Shown: positions 53,914 to 62,774, counted from the first letter of the stretch. The stretch: DNA of 64,000 nt from PGYR01 sp034670025 (GCA_034670025.1 JAXMOE010000001.1:496001-560000); one strand, 5' to 3'. Notes: generated from the letters alone by a model not told the origin. A program made the numbers and translations.

Positions 53914-55407
53914 ATGAAGAAAGTGCCATTACATGTGCAAATCCTATTGGCTTTGGTGCTAGGTGCATTATTTGGTGCAGTATTCAGTATTGATAAACAT
54001 AAGTTAGAAATAACATCTAAAAATGAATCAAAAAAAATAGTTCAAGAGGTAAATGATTGGAAAACAATAAAATTAATTCTGATTGATTCCACTAATTTTA
54101 CTTTTGGTCCCAATGATCAAATAACTATAATAAATAGGTTCAAAAATTTATATAATAATACGAAAACAGAAATTGTATTAGAAGTTATTACTGACTCTGG
54201 AACTATTTTGATAGACAATGTTGTCGGAGTACGGAAAGAGCATACTTTGGCAACTTATATAAAACCAGTTGGGGATTTGTTTATCCGATTGTTAAGTTTT
54301 TTAGCAATTCCACTTGTTATATCAACTTTAATAGTTGGTGCTGCCAGTTTATCCGATTTTAAAAAGTTAGGCCGAATAGGGCTAAAAACCTTCTCCCTTT
54401 ATATTCTTACTACCACTGTTGCGATCACTTTAGGTCTTGGATTAGCAAATTTAATTTCCCCAGGTACAAAAGTAAGTCCCGATGCGAAGAACCGACTGAT
54501 GTCCTCTTTTGAAGAAGAATCTGCCGAAAAATCATTAGAAACAATTGATGTTAGTATAGTTGATTTCTTTGTAGAGATTGTGCCGAAAAATCCATTCGAT
54601 GCTATAAGTAATGGTAATATGCTTCAGATTGTTTTTCTAGCTGTAATTTTTGGAATTACTCTTACCTTGATAGAAAAACATAAACGTGATGTTGTCATCA
54701 GTTTCTTCGATGGTGTTAGTGATACCATGATAAAGATGGTTGACATATTCATGTTGATTGCACCTTATGGGGTATTTGCATTAATCGCGGCAACTGTGGC
54801 TGACTTTGGATTTGATATACTTACTACATTAATTTGGTATATTGCTGCTGTTGTTTTAGGTTTGGCAATACAAACATATTTGGTTTATGGTGCTGTTTTA
54901 AAGTTAGTTGGTAAAGTTTCGCTACGTGATTTTTTTATGAATATAAGAAATGCACAAGCAATCGGATTTTCAACTAGTTCAAGTGCTGCTACATTACCTA
55001 TAACTATCGACTGTGTTGAAAATAAAATGAAAACTAACAAGGAAGTTTCAGGATTTGTCCTTCCTCTTGGTGCTACAATTAATATGGATGGAACAGCTCT
55101 CTACCAAGGAGTAGCGGCAGTGTTTATAGCTCAAGTTTATGGGTTCGAATTGACAATAGTCGAACAACTTACGGTTGTACTTACGGCAGTTCTTGCATCT
55201 ATTGGTACAGCACCCGTTCCAGGTGTAGGTATTATAATGTTAGTAATGATACTGAATGCAATTAATATTCCAGCTCAGGGTATAGCTCTTATATTAGGAG
55301 TTGATAGAATATTAGATATGATAAGAACTATCACAAATGTTACTGGTGACGCAGCTGTTGCAGTATCCATTGCGGCGTCAGAAGACAGAAAAGCATTATC
55401 GAAATGA
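53914..55407 (+). CDS. Dicarboxylate/amino acid:cation symporter (DAACS) with extracytoplasmic insertion
   Basis: 497 residues. The core has SSSAATLP (first re-entrant hairpin), GATINMDGTALYQGVAAVF (TM7, with the cation/substrate NMDGT motif) and TAPVPGVGIIML (second hairpin). A helix at residues 8-27 is followed by an about 85-residue soluble insert (27-112) before the usual second helix IKPVGDLFIRLLSFLAIPLVI. GltP-like proteins normally have only a short loop there. Likely takes up glutamate, aspartate or C4-dicarboxylates. Its last bases overlap the lptC start (four). Confidence 0.9.
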   Translation: MKKVPLHVQILLALVLGALFGAVFSIDKHKLEITSKNESKKIVQEVNDWKTIKLILIDSTNFTFGPNDQITIINRFKNLYNNTKTEIVLEVITDSGTILIDNVVGVRKEHTLATYIKPVGDLFIRLLSFLAIPLVISTLIVGAASLSDFKKLGRIGLKTFSLYILTTTVAITLGLGLANLISPGTKVSPDAKNRLMSSFEEESAEKSLETIDVSIVDFFVEIVPKNPFDAISNGNMLQIVFLAVIFGITLTLIEKHKRDVVISFFDGVSDTMIKMVDIFMLIAPYGVFALIAATVADFGFDILTTLIWYIAAVVLGLAIQTYLVYGAVLKLVGKVSLRDFFMNIRNAQAIGFSTSSSAATLPITIDCVENKMKTNKEVSGFVLPLGATINMDGTALYQGVAAVFIAQVYGFELTIVEQLTVVLTAVLASIGTAPVPGVGIIMLVMILNAINIPAQGIALILGVDRILDMIRTITNVTGDAAVAVSIAASEDRKALSK

Positions 55408-55940
55408 AAACAGTTACATTTATAATTATATCATTGATACTATTATCTTGTCGTGATGACGCGAAAGTAATAAAAAAAGAATTTGATAAATCTGTTGTAG
55501 AGAATCAACCTTCGCAGATTAGCTATAATTTCAGTGTTAGTTTTCTTGATTCTAACAAAAAAAAGGCTTATTTGGAAGCTTACAGAGCTAGGATATATGA
55601 TAAAGAAAAACAAACGAAATTAGATAGTAATGTAAATGTTGATTTTTTCTCAAAAGAGAATGGGAAAAAAGTTAGTAACTTAAAAGCCGATAGTGTTTTG
55701 ATAGATGATAAAACACAGAACATGACTGCTATGGGTAATGTAATAGTAGTCTCTGACACTAATAAAACTACTATTACTACTTCTATTTTAAAATGGAATG
55801 ACGAAACAAGAAAATTAACGTCGGACACATATGTCAAAATTATCTCACCTGATCAAGAAATAGAAGGGATAGGTTTTGAGTCTGATGAACAATTAAAAAA
55901 TTATACTATTTACAAAGTTAAAGGAGTAAAGTACAAATGA
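55404..55940 (+). CDS. lptC: LptC-like LPS export lipoprotein
   Basis: 178 residues. The N-terminus has a signal peptide and lipobox ending LLSC (C16), so it is a predicted lipoprotein, the form of LptC common in FCB bacteria rather than the single-helix form of E. coli. The rest is a beta-jellyroll-like domain (LEAYRARIYDKEKQTKLDSN, MTAMGNVIVVSD), as in the OstA/LptC family. It would link LptB2FG to LptA. It overlaps the symporter end and the tpiA start by four bases each. Confidence 0.82.
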   Translation: MKTVTFIIISLILLSCRDDAKVIKKEFDKSVVENQPSQISYNFSVSFLDSNKKKAYLEAYRARIYDKEKQTKLDSNVNVDFFSKENGKKVSNLKADSVLIDDKTQNMTAMGNVIVVSDTNKTTITTSILKWNDETRKLTSDTYVKIISPDQEIEGIGFESDEQLKNYTIYKVKGVKYK

Positions 55941-56686
55941 GTAAATACTTAATAGCAGGCAATTGGAAAATGAATACTAATATTAGTGAGGCAAAGAAAT
56001 TAATCTCAGAGTTGAAATCTGATGTTACTTTTAAAAATGATGTAGAAATGCTTGTTTGTCCACCTTTTACTCATCTTTATCTGATTTCAGAGTTGATTAG
56101 TGATACAAGTATTAAACTTGGAGCTCAGAACAGTTATTACGAGGGTTCTGGTGCATTCACAGGAGAAGTTTCTAATGATATGTTGAAGTCTGTAGGTAGC
56201 GATTATGTGATATTAGGGCACTCAGAACGAAGAGAAATATTCAATGAGAGTAATGCTATAATCAATCAAAAAGTTAAAAGCTCATTAAACTCTGGACTTA
56301 ATGTTATTCTTTGCATTGGTGAAAGTGAATCTTGTCGAGAAAAAGGGGAAACTAACCAAGTTCTTGAAAATCAGCTTACAGAATCTTTGTTAGATATAGA
56401 AGACACACAATATTTAACTATTGCCTATGAGCCTATATGGGCCATTGGAACTGGTAAATCAGCTACATCTGAGATAATATCAGAGACACATTTGTTTATA
56501 AAATCTTATTTGAACAATCATTATAAAGGTAATTCAATTAAGATTCTATATGGAGGTTCAATGAAACCAGAAAATGCAGAATCAATTTTACAAATAGAAA
56601 GTGTTGATGGTGGGTTGGTTGGTGGAGCATCGTTGAGTGCTGACAGCTTTAGTTCTATTTATAATATAGCAAGTAATTTGGTCTAA
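55937..56686 (+). CDS. tpiA: Triosephosphate isomerase
   Basis: Interconverts dihydroxyacetone phosphate and glyceraldehyde 3-phosphate. 249 residues with GNWKMN (8-13), the catalytic histidine in ILGHSERR (about 93-100), the catalytic glutamate in AYEPIWAIGTGKSAT (about 163-177), and the phosphate loop YGGSMKPEN and GGLVGGASL. Shares one base with pgsA (TAATG) and overlaps lptC by four. Confidence 0.97.
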   Translation: MSKYLIAGNWKMNTNISEAKKLISELKSDVTFKNDVEMLVCPPFTHLYLISELISDTSIKLGAQNSYYEGSGAFTGEVSNDMLKSVGSDYVILGHSERREIFNESNAIINQKVKSSLNSGLNVILCIGESESCREKGETNQVLENQLTESLLDIEDTQYLTIAYEPIWAIGTGKSATSEIISETHLFIKSYLNNHYKGNSIKILYGGSMKPENAESILQIESVDGGLVGGASLSADSFSSIYNIASNLV

Positions 56687-57276
56687 TGCTTTTTAGTGTT
56701 CCAAATATAATATCGTACTTTAGGATTCTTGTAGCACCAATTTTCCTCTTTTTTTTTACTTCTGGAAAGCCTAATTTGATAATTATCTCATCAATTTTAT
56801 TCTTCTTAGGAGCATTTTCGGATTGGTTAGATGGTTGGTATGCTAGGAAGTTCAATCAAGGTTCTAAGTGGGGAATATTTATTGATCCACTTGCAGATAA
56901 AATATTAAATTCTGCTGCATTCATTGCATTTGTATTCGAAGGGATAATTCCATTTTGGATGGTATTGGTCATAATATTAAGAGACTTATTTATGACATTC
57001 TTAAGATTATTTGCAGAATCACATAAATTACCAATAAAAACTAAGTACATTGCAAAAGCTAAAACAGCAATTCAGTTCTTACTAATAATGTATATTATTA
57101 CTGTTTTTTCAATTGGACATATACTAAATGATATGGAATTATTGTCATTGGTAACAAGCGAATATATCTACTATTCTATGCTATTTTTGACCTTATTTAC
57201 TGTATGGACTGTATATGACTACATAATGGATAATAAGAAAATTATAAAAATTCTTTTTGGGTATGACAAAATATGA
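56686..57276 (+). CDS. pgsA: CDP-diacylglycerol-glycerol-3-phosphate 3-phosphatidyltransferase
   Basis: Makes phosphatidylglycerol phosphate from CDP-diacylglycerol. 196 residues with about five helices and the full CDP-alcohol phosphotransferase motif: D49-G50-x2-A53-R54-x8-G63-x3-D67-x3-D71. NIISYFRI at the N-terminus is typical of PgsA. It shares one base with tpiA. A nine-base inverted repeat begins at the stop codon (see below). Confidence 0.93.
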   Translation: MLFSVPNIISYFRILVAPIFLFFFTSGKPNLIIISSILFFLGAFSDWLDGWYARKFNQGSKWGIFIDPLADKILNSAAFIAFVFEGIIPFWMVLVIILRDLFMTFLRLFAESHKLPIKTKYIAKAKTAIQFLLIMYIITVFSIGHILNDMELLSLVTSEYIYYSMLFLTLFTVWTVYDYIMDNKKIIKILFGYDKI

Positions 57277-57332
57277 TACTTTTTTGCTTGAAATGATAGA
57301 AAAAGTATATTAATCGCCATAATAACGATTAA
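57276..57332 (+). repeat. Two adjacent inverted repeats downstream of pgsA
   Basis: ATACTTTTT at 57276-57284 pairs with AAAAAGTAT at 57300-57308. TTAATCG at 57310-57316 pairs perfectly with CGATTAA at 57326-57332 around a nine-base loop. Neither is followed by a T-tract, so these are not good terminators. They could be operator sites or mRNA ends for the HU gene promoter region. Confidence 0.45.
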
Positions 57333-57445
57333 TTCAGGGTTACAAGCAATTTATTTTTCATTTTATTTTGGAAATATAAAATTAATTTTTAAATTGCACT
57401 TATCGGTATTATTCTTTAACCCAACATACAAAGGAGTTACAACGT

Positions 57446-57733
57446 ATGAACAAATCAGAACTAATTAATGCAGTTGCGCAAGAAACTGACATGACAAAAG
57501 CCGCATCAGAAAGAGCTATTAATAGCACAATTTCTGCAATCTCAGATGAGTTGAAAAAAGGCGGAGACGTTAGACTTATAGGTTTTGGTACTTTTTCTGT
57601 TGCTCAAAGAGCAGCTAGAAAAGGTGTTAACTTACAAACTGGAAAGCCAATGAAAATTGCTGCTAAAAAAGTTGCTAAGTTCAAACCTGGTAAAGCATTA
57701 GCTGAAGCTGTAAACGGTAAAAAGAAAAAGTAA
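57446..57733 (+). CDS. hup: HU-type DNA-binding protein
   Basis: Nucleoid histone-like protein, 95 residues. MNKSELINAVAQETDMTKAASERAI starts the HU helices; GFGTFSVAQRAARKGVNLQTGKPMKI is the DNA-binding arm with the conserved G-F-G-x-F and R-x-x-R/N-P region, here RAARKGVNLQTG. It ends in a lysine-rich tail (NGKKKK). A textbook ribosome-binding site AAGGAG lies at 57431-57436. It is transcribed as a single unit, closed by its own terminator; the 169-base upstream gap holds its promoter. Confidence 0.95.
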   Translation: MNKSELINAVAQETDMTKAASERAINSTISAISDELKKGGDVRLIGFGTFSVAQRAARKGVNLQTGKPMKIAAKKVAKFKPGKALAEAVNGKKKK

Positions 57734-57756
57734 ATAATATTTACTTTTTAAGCTAT

Positions 57757-57784
57757 AGCCGTTCGTGAGAGCGGCTTTTTTTTT
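57757..57784 (+). terminator. Intrinsic terminator of the HU gene
   Basis: Arms AGCCGTT (57757-57763) and AGCGGCT (57770-57776) pair over seven positions with one G-U, loop CGTGAG, followed by a run of nine T including the end of the arm. Confidence 0.9.
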
Positions 57785-57810
57785 ATAACAAGAGTCAAAG
57801 GTTTTTGTAA

Positions 57811-58701
57811 TTGAAAAATTTAATATCGATTGAAAGATTAGACATTGAAGAAATAAATACGATTCTAAAGTCAGCATCAGAATTAGATTTAAACTTTGTA
57901 TCAAATGAAATGAGACACAAAAAGATAGTTTTGGCTTTCTTTGAACCTTCTACAAGAACAAAACTATCATTTGAATTGGCAGCTAAAAATTTAGGTGCTC
58001 AAACTTTAGATTTTTTACCTAATTTGAGTAGCATAAATAAAGGGGAGACATTAATAGATTCACTACTGACTATCGAATCTATGGGTGTTAACTTGGCTGT
58101 TGTAAGGCATCCCGAAGAAGGAATTGCTAAAAAGCTTTCCGAAAATCTTAATATTCAAATTGTTAATGCAGGCGATGGTATGAACCAGCATCCCAGCCAA
58201 GCATTACTCGATGCACTTACGTTAAAGGAAGTCTTTGGCGAATTAGAAGGGCTTAAACTTACTATATGTGGTGATATACTACATAGCAGGGTTGCTCATT
58301 CGAATATAGAATTATTAACTAGATTAGGAGTGAATATTTCACTTTGTGGTCCAAAAAAATTAATTGAAAACAGATATTCTAATCTCAATCATTTCACTAA
58401 TATTGATGAGGCAGTAGAAAATTCTGACGCAGTTATGTCGCTAAGAATTCAACACGAACGAATGATGGAGAGTGAAGTACCAATAGTAAACGAATATTTT
58501 GAAAAATTTGGTTTTAAAAACGAACATTTCGATATAAACAAAAATATTTTCCTGATGCACCCTGGTCCAGTTAATTATGGAGTGGAAGTTGAAGATAGTG
58601 TACTTCATCATTCAAGATGTTTAATTAATGATCAAGTAAAAAATGGTGTTCTTGTTCGAATGGCTATATTAAAAAAAGTTCTAGGTTTCAGTGAAAACTA
58701 A
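57811..58701 (+). CDS. pyrB: Aspartate carbamoyltransferase catalytic subunit
   Basis: First committed step of pyrimidine synthesis. 296 residues; TTG start at 57811. Carbamoyl-phosphate motif FFEPSTRTK (43-51) and HPSQALLDALTL with the substrate loop are present; LTICGDILHSRVAHSN and LMHPGPVNYG also fit PyrB. No pyrI (regulatory subunit) is adjacent, so it may be unregulated class B/C. It overlaps prmC by 11 bases. Confidence 0.94.
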   Translation: MKNLISIERLDIEEINTILKSASELDLNFVSNEMRHKKIVLAFFEPSTRTKLSFELAAKNLGAQTLDFLPNLSSINKGETLIDSLLTIESMGVNLAVVRHPEEGIAKKLSENLNIQIVNAGDGMNQHPSQALLDALTLKEVFGELEGLKLTICGDILHSRVAHSNIELLTRLGVNISLCGPKKLIENRYSNLNHFTNIDEAVENSDAVMSLRIQHERMMESEVPIVNEYFEKFGFKNEHFDINKNIFLMHPGPVNYGVEVEDSVLHHSRCLINDQVKNGVLVRMAILKKVLGFSEN

Positions 58702-59542
58702 AAAGTGGCAAATATTAGATATAATTAATTGGGCTAAGGACTATTTTGAAACTAAGGGAGTTGACTCGCCTAGATTGACAATTGAATTAATGCTTTGTCA
58801 AGTATTAAACCTAAATAGGGTAAACTTATACACACAATTCGATAAGCCATTAACAAATCATGAACTTGAACAAATCAAGTTGATGATTAATAAAAGGATT
58901 CAAAGAATACCACTTCAATATATATTTGGTCAAGTTGAGTTTTACAATTTGAACTTCTTTGTCAACAATGATGTTTTAATTCCAAGACCAGAAACAGAAG
59001 AAATAGTAGATTTAATTTTAAAAGAATCTGATGATAAAAAAGAGTACGATATTTTGGATATTGGTACTGGTTCTGGATGTATTGCTCTTAGTTTAGCAAA
59101 CAATTTACCTAACTCCAAAGTTAATGCAATAGACTATTCTATACCAGCACTTAAAGTTGCGAAGCAAAATATGGATAATCACAGTATTGAAAATGTAAGA
59201 TTAATTCATGCTGATATATTAAATACCACTCCTCAAAATAAATATGATATAATTGTTTCAAACCCACCTTATGTATCAACTTCAGAGATGGGAGCAATAG
59301 AAAAAGAATTAACCTATGAGCCGGAGATTGCACTTACTGATTACTCTGATGGGTTAGAATTTTATAGAAGATATGTAACTATTTTCAAAGATATATTGTC
59401 TATTAGTGGTCAGTTCTATTTGGAAATAAATAATAACTTATCAAATCAGATATTAGAGATGTTTAAAATAGAATATAATGTGGAATTAATTAATGATATA
59501 TCAGATAATCCCAGAATATTGAAAGGAAGTGTTAAAAGTTAG
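58691..59542 (+). CDS. prmC: Peptide chain release factor N5-glutamine methyltransferase
   Basis: SAM-dependent enzyme methylating the GGQ glutamine of RF1 and RF2. 283 residues, GTG start inside the pyrB end. The N-terminal helical domain is followed by LDIGTGSGCIALSLA (SAM motif I, about 118-132) and the NPPY catalytic motif at about 191-194. RPETEEIVD is the conserved segment preceding the SAM domain. No prfA is adjacent in this window. Confidence 0.93.
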   Translation: MKTKKWQILDIINWAKDYFETKGVDSPRLTIELMLCQVLNLNRVNLYTQFDKPLTNHELEQIKLMINKRIQRIPLQYIFGQVEFYNLNFFVNNDVLIPRPETEEIVDLILKESDDKKEYDILDIGTGSGCIALSLANNLPNSKVNAIDYSIPALKVAKQNMDNHSIENVRLIHADILNTTPQNKYDIIVSNPPYVSTSEMGAIEKELTYEPEIALTDYSDGLEFYRRYVTIFKDILSISGQFYLEINNNLSNQILEMFKIEYNVELINDISDNPRILKGSVKS

Positions 59543-59662
59543 TTAATTATATGTTTAAATTTTCCACGTTATCATGTTTTCGAGTATTAAAGTAGTATTT
59601 TTGATAATAAATAAATAAATTGCAAGAAATATTGCGAATAATTTAAAATGATGTTATAGTTG

Positions 59663-59998
59663 ATGTCAAATATTAAAGTAGAAAAGAACGACAATTATAA
59701 TATTATCGAGTTAGAAGGAAAGTTCATTGGTGGTGAAGAAACAGATGCTTTACGGGACAAATTATTAGAGTTGAAAAACAATAATTTGATACTTGATTTG
59801 GTCAATGTTACTTATCTGAATTCAACAGCATTAGGTATTTTACTTTCAGCTCATTCTGAATATGTAATAAACAATAATGAAATAGTTATTGTAAATTCAA
59901 ATTCGACAGTAGAAAATCTATTGAATATCACTCAACTATCTTTAGTTTTCACAGTTTTAGATAGTCTAGAAAAAGCGAAAAATAAAATTAATAAATAA
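59663..59998 (+). CDS. STAS-domain protein, anti-sigma factor antagonist-like
   Basis: 111 residues from ATG at 59663 (a TTG at 59660 would add one residue). The SpoIIAA-like STAS fold is seen in IIELEGKFIGGEETDALRDKL and LDLVNVTYLNSTALGIL, where Ser54 is at the usual phosphorylated position. No anti-sigma kinase gene lies nearby. It precedes exbB by 20 bases, so it may be co-transcribed with the Ton operon, an unusual pairing. Confidence 0.85.
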   Translation: MSNIKVEKNDNYNIIELEGKFIGGEETDALRDKLLELKNNNLILDLVNVTYLNSTALGILLSAHSEYVINNNEIVIVNSNSTVENLLNITQLSLVFTVLDSLEKAKNKINK

Positions 59999-60018
59999 TT
60001 ATAATTATAAGGAGAGTT

Positions 60019-60801
60019 ATGAAGAACTTATTTAATATCATAGTAATAGTGCTATCCCTTGCGGTATCATTTGCATTTTATTATGGAGTAATGGGAAACC
60101 CTGATGGGTTTATTGATCCACTTATTAAGCATCAACCTAAACCTGGCAATATTATGGCAACTATTTACACAGGTGGTCCATTGGTTGCTATACTACTATC
60201 GTTCGTATTATTAGGTATTACATTTAGTGTAGAGAGATATTTTTCTATTACTAAAGCTCAAGGTAAGAATAACCCTGAAAAATTCATTAAAGAATTAACT
60301 GACTTATTAGCAGCTGGTCAAATAGAAGAGGCAAATGCACTTTGTGATAAACAAAGAGGAAGTATAGGTAATGTAATGAAAGCAGGTATTAGTAGATTCC
60401 AAAAAGTTCAAAATGATCCTGAGTTCTCAGCTCCAGCTAAAATTGCTGAAGTACAAAGAGCCATTGATGAGCAAATGAACTTGGAAACACCTTTATTAGA
60501 GAAAAATTTAGTTATACTTTCAACTGTAGCATCCATTTCAACTATGGTTGGTCTTTTGGGTACAACGATTGGTATGATTCGTGCATTCCAAGCATTAGCA
60601 GAAAGTGGTACAGTGTCTGCCGTACAATTATCTATAGGTATCTCGGAAGCACTTTATAACACAGCTGGTGGTCTATTAGGTGCAATTATTGCAATTGTAG
60701 CTTATAACTTCTTTACTACAAAAGTAGATAACTTCGTATATATTATTGATGAGGGTATATTAAATGTATCTGAAATCTTTACTGCAATGGTTCGAAAATA
60801 A
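60019..60801 (+). CDS. exbB: MotA/TolQ/ExbB proton channel family protein
   Basis: 260 residues; four hydrophobic segments, the first a signal-anchor-like helix (5-25), then 51-72, 165-188 and 202-230. The ExbB-type core GLLGTTIGMIRAFQALAESGT (about 178-198) is followed by LSIGISEALYNTAGGLLGAIIAI. It forms the proton channel energising TonB. The ribosome-binding site AAGGAG lies at 60009-60014, with GGAGAG also well placed. First gene of the exbB-exbD-exbD-tonB operon. Confidence 0.92.
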   Translation: MKNLFNIIVIVLSLAVSFAFYYGVMGNPDGFIDPLIKHQPKPGNIMATIYTGGPLVAILLSFVLLGITFSVERYFSITKAQGKNNPEKFIKELTDLLAAGQIEEANALCDKQRGSIGNVMKAGISRFQKVQNDPEFSAPAKIAEVQRAIDEQMNLETPLLEKNLVILSTVASISTMVGLLGTTIGMIRAFQALAESGTVSAVQLSIGISEALYNTAGGLLGAIIAIVAYNFFTTKVDNFVYIIDEGILNVSEIFTAMVRK

Positions 60802-60819
60802 CCTCAAGAGGGGATTAAT

Positions 60820-61329
60820 ATGCCAAAAGTAAAAAAGAAAAGAGTCGGTTTTGTAATTGACATGACACCGTTAGTAGATATAACATTTCTACTATTAACA
60901 TTCTTCATGTTTACGGCAAAGTTTAAATCGGAAGCTGAAGCAGAGCAAAAGTTTTTTATTGAAAGACCTTTAGCTTCTGCGGATACTTCAAAGCTTCCAG
61001 AACAAGATTTGGCCATAGTTAAAATTGCATTTGCAGATTCGACAAAGCAAGATACATCTTATTATTACGAAATGACCAATGAAGGCGATTGGACTGCTGT
61101 GAAATCTGGAATGGAGGGATTAACTCCGGAACAAGTTGAATCGGCTCAATTGCAAGTGTCAATAGAAACCTTAGAATCTCTTATAAAGAGAACATACAGG
61201 GTGAATCCTAAAACATCTATGGCTATTGATGCTGATAGAAGTATCAGATTCAAATGGGTTTCAGATGCAATGGACGTACTAAGTGATAATAAGTTTACTA
61301 AATTCAATTATGTAACAAAAAAACGATAA
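60820..61329 (+). CDS. exbD: ExbD/TolR family biopolymer transport protein 1
   Basis: 169 residues: short basic N-terminus, one helix with the essential aspartate in TPLVDITFLLLTFFMF (D20), and a periplasmic domain (about 45-169). It works with ExbB and TonB. A second exbD follows 48 bases downstream; the two share a 21-base identical run in the helix region. Duplicated exbD genes in tandem are common in Bacteroidetes Ton operons. Confidence 0.91.
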   Translation: MPKVKKKRVGFVIDMTPLVDITFLLLTFFMFTAKFKSEAEAEQKFFIERPLASADTSKLPEQDLAIVKIAFADSTKQDTSYYYEMTNEGDWTAVKSGMEGLTPEQVESAQLQVSIETLESLIKRTYRVNPKTSMAIDADRSIRFKWVSDAMDVLSDNKFTKFNYVTKKR

Positions 61330-61377
61330 TGACAGTAGTATATATTAGATATACTGCCTAATGTAGGAGTAATATTT

Positions 61378-61959
61378 ATGGCTGGTGGTGGATCCTTAGG
61401 CGGCGGTGGAAGCAAAAAACGCGGAAAATCGTCGAAAAGAAAACCCAAAAAGAGAGTTGGCTTCGTTTTAGATATGACGCCATTGGTAGATATAACATTT
61501 CTACTACTTACTTTCTTTATGTTTACTACAACTATGGCAACTCCACAGGTAATGGAAATGAAAATTCCACCTGAAAGAGATGTTGAAGTTGAGGTAAAAG
61601 AATCACAACTATTAAGTATATTGATTGATGACAAGGGAGATGTGTACTATTATAATGCACAAGAACCTGCTGAACCAATTGATATGAAAGATGTAAGAAA
61701 ATTAGCAATCCAAGAAAATCTTAATCAACTTAACGAGTTGATAATTGTTCTTAAAGTTTCAGAAAATGTAGAATACGGTCAAGTAGTTCAAGTACTTGAT
61801 GAGCTTAATCTTGCTGAAGCAGGAATAATGGATGAAATTGTAAATAATCGAGGTAATGCTTCTTTTGAAAGAAAGAGAAAGTTTACAATTGCTGATTTTA
61901 CAGATGATGACAGAGAAAAATTGGCTGAGTTTAATGGCCCAGTCGAGGGAGAAGAATAA
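61378..61959 (+). CDS. exbD: ExbD/TolR family biopolymer transport protein 2
   Basis: 193 residues with a Gly/Ser/Lys-rich N-terminus (MAGGGSLGGGGSKKRGKSSK) before the helix KRVGFVLDMTPLVDITFLLLTFFMF, aspartate D38. The periplasmic part (about 60-193) ends in an acidic segment FTDDDREKLAEFNGPVEGEE. It is more like the second ExbD of the Bacteroidetes arrangement. Followed by tonB after two bases. Confidence 0.91.
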   Translation: MAGGGSLGGGGSKKRGKSSKRKPKKRVGFVLDMTPLVDITFLLLTFFMFTTTMATPQVMEMKIPPERDVEVEVKESQLLSILIDDKGDVYYYNAQEPAEPIDMKDVRKLAIQENLNQLNELIIVLKVSENVEYGQVVQVLDELNLAEAGIMDEIVNNRGNASFERKRKFTIADFTDDDREKLAEFNGPVEGEE

Positions 61960-61961
61960 AA

Positions 61962-62741
61962 ATGAGTACAAAAGCAGTTCCAGTTCCAGAGAGAAATCCC
62001 TATGGAGCATTAGAATTAAAGCAATATATTAACAAATCCACCATAAGAGGATTTTTAGTAACTGCTTCATTATTGCTTCTATTTTTGATATATCATTTTA
62101 TTAGTGGTGCCACTAAATCTGTTGAAACAGCTCCACCTTTAGCACCAATTGCTAATGTTGAGTTAGTTAACTTAGATGCACCAGCAGAAGAGGTGGAAGC
62201 ACCTCCACCACCAACTCCTGAACAAATTGTACCTTCAGGACCGGCTGCAAGAGCAGGTACTCCAACACCAATTCCAGATGCTGAAATTGCACCAGATTTG
62301 CAAGAATTTGCAGATATGGACGTTTTAGATAGGGCTTCTTCAGAAGGAGGAGATGGCGTTGATATGGGTGATTTTGCTGACAATATTGATTGGGAAGGAG
62401 ACGGCGGAGTCCAAGTAGAAACTAGGGAAGAAGAACCAAATCCTGATGATTTTGTTGCAGTTGAAAAACAACCAGGTATGGATTTGGTTGAGCTTCAAAA
62501 GTTAGTTGAATATCCCAAGTTAGCAAAAGAAGCTGGTGTAGAAGGTAGAGTAATAATCAAAGCATTAATAGACAAGTCGGGAGGAGTAAGAAAAACTCTA
62601 GTTGAATATACTGATAATTCACTCCTGAATCAAGCTGCATTAGATGCAATCAAGAATTACAAAAACTTTACTCCAGCTATTCAAAACAATCAACCAGTTA
62701 TGGTCTGGATTTCGATTCCAATCAGGTTCAAACTGCGTTAA
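61962..62741 (+). CDS. tonB: TonB family energy transducer
   Basis: 259 residues. A basic N-terminus with one membrane helix (about 24-48, GFLVTASLLLLFLIYHFIS) is followed by a proline-rich spacer (APPPPTPEQIVPSGPAA) and an acidic glycine-rich region. The TonB C-terminal domain ends the protein: VEYPKLAKEAGVEGRVIIKALIDKSG and ALDAIKNYKNFTPAIQNNQPVMVWISIPIRFKLR. It spans the periplasm to drive TonB-dependent receptors such as the barrel at 20-22 kb (inference). A terminator follows its stop. Confidence 0.93.
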   Translation: MSTKAVPVPERNPYGALELKQYINKSTIRGFLVTASLLLLFLIYHFISGATKSVETAPPLAPIANVELVNLDAPAEEVEAPPPPTPEQIVPSGPAARAGTPTPIPDAEIAPDLQEFADMDVLDRASSEGGDGVDMGDFADNIDWEGDGGVQVETREEEPNPDDFVAVEKQPGMDLVELQKLVEYPKLAKEAGVEGRVIIKALIDKSGGVRKTLVEYTDNSLLNQAALDAIKNYKNFTPAIQNNQPVMVWISIPIRFKLR

Positions 62742-62774
62742 TTTTGAAATAGATGAATTAGTTAAAAATTTCAC

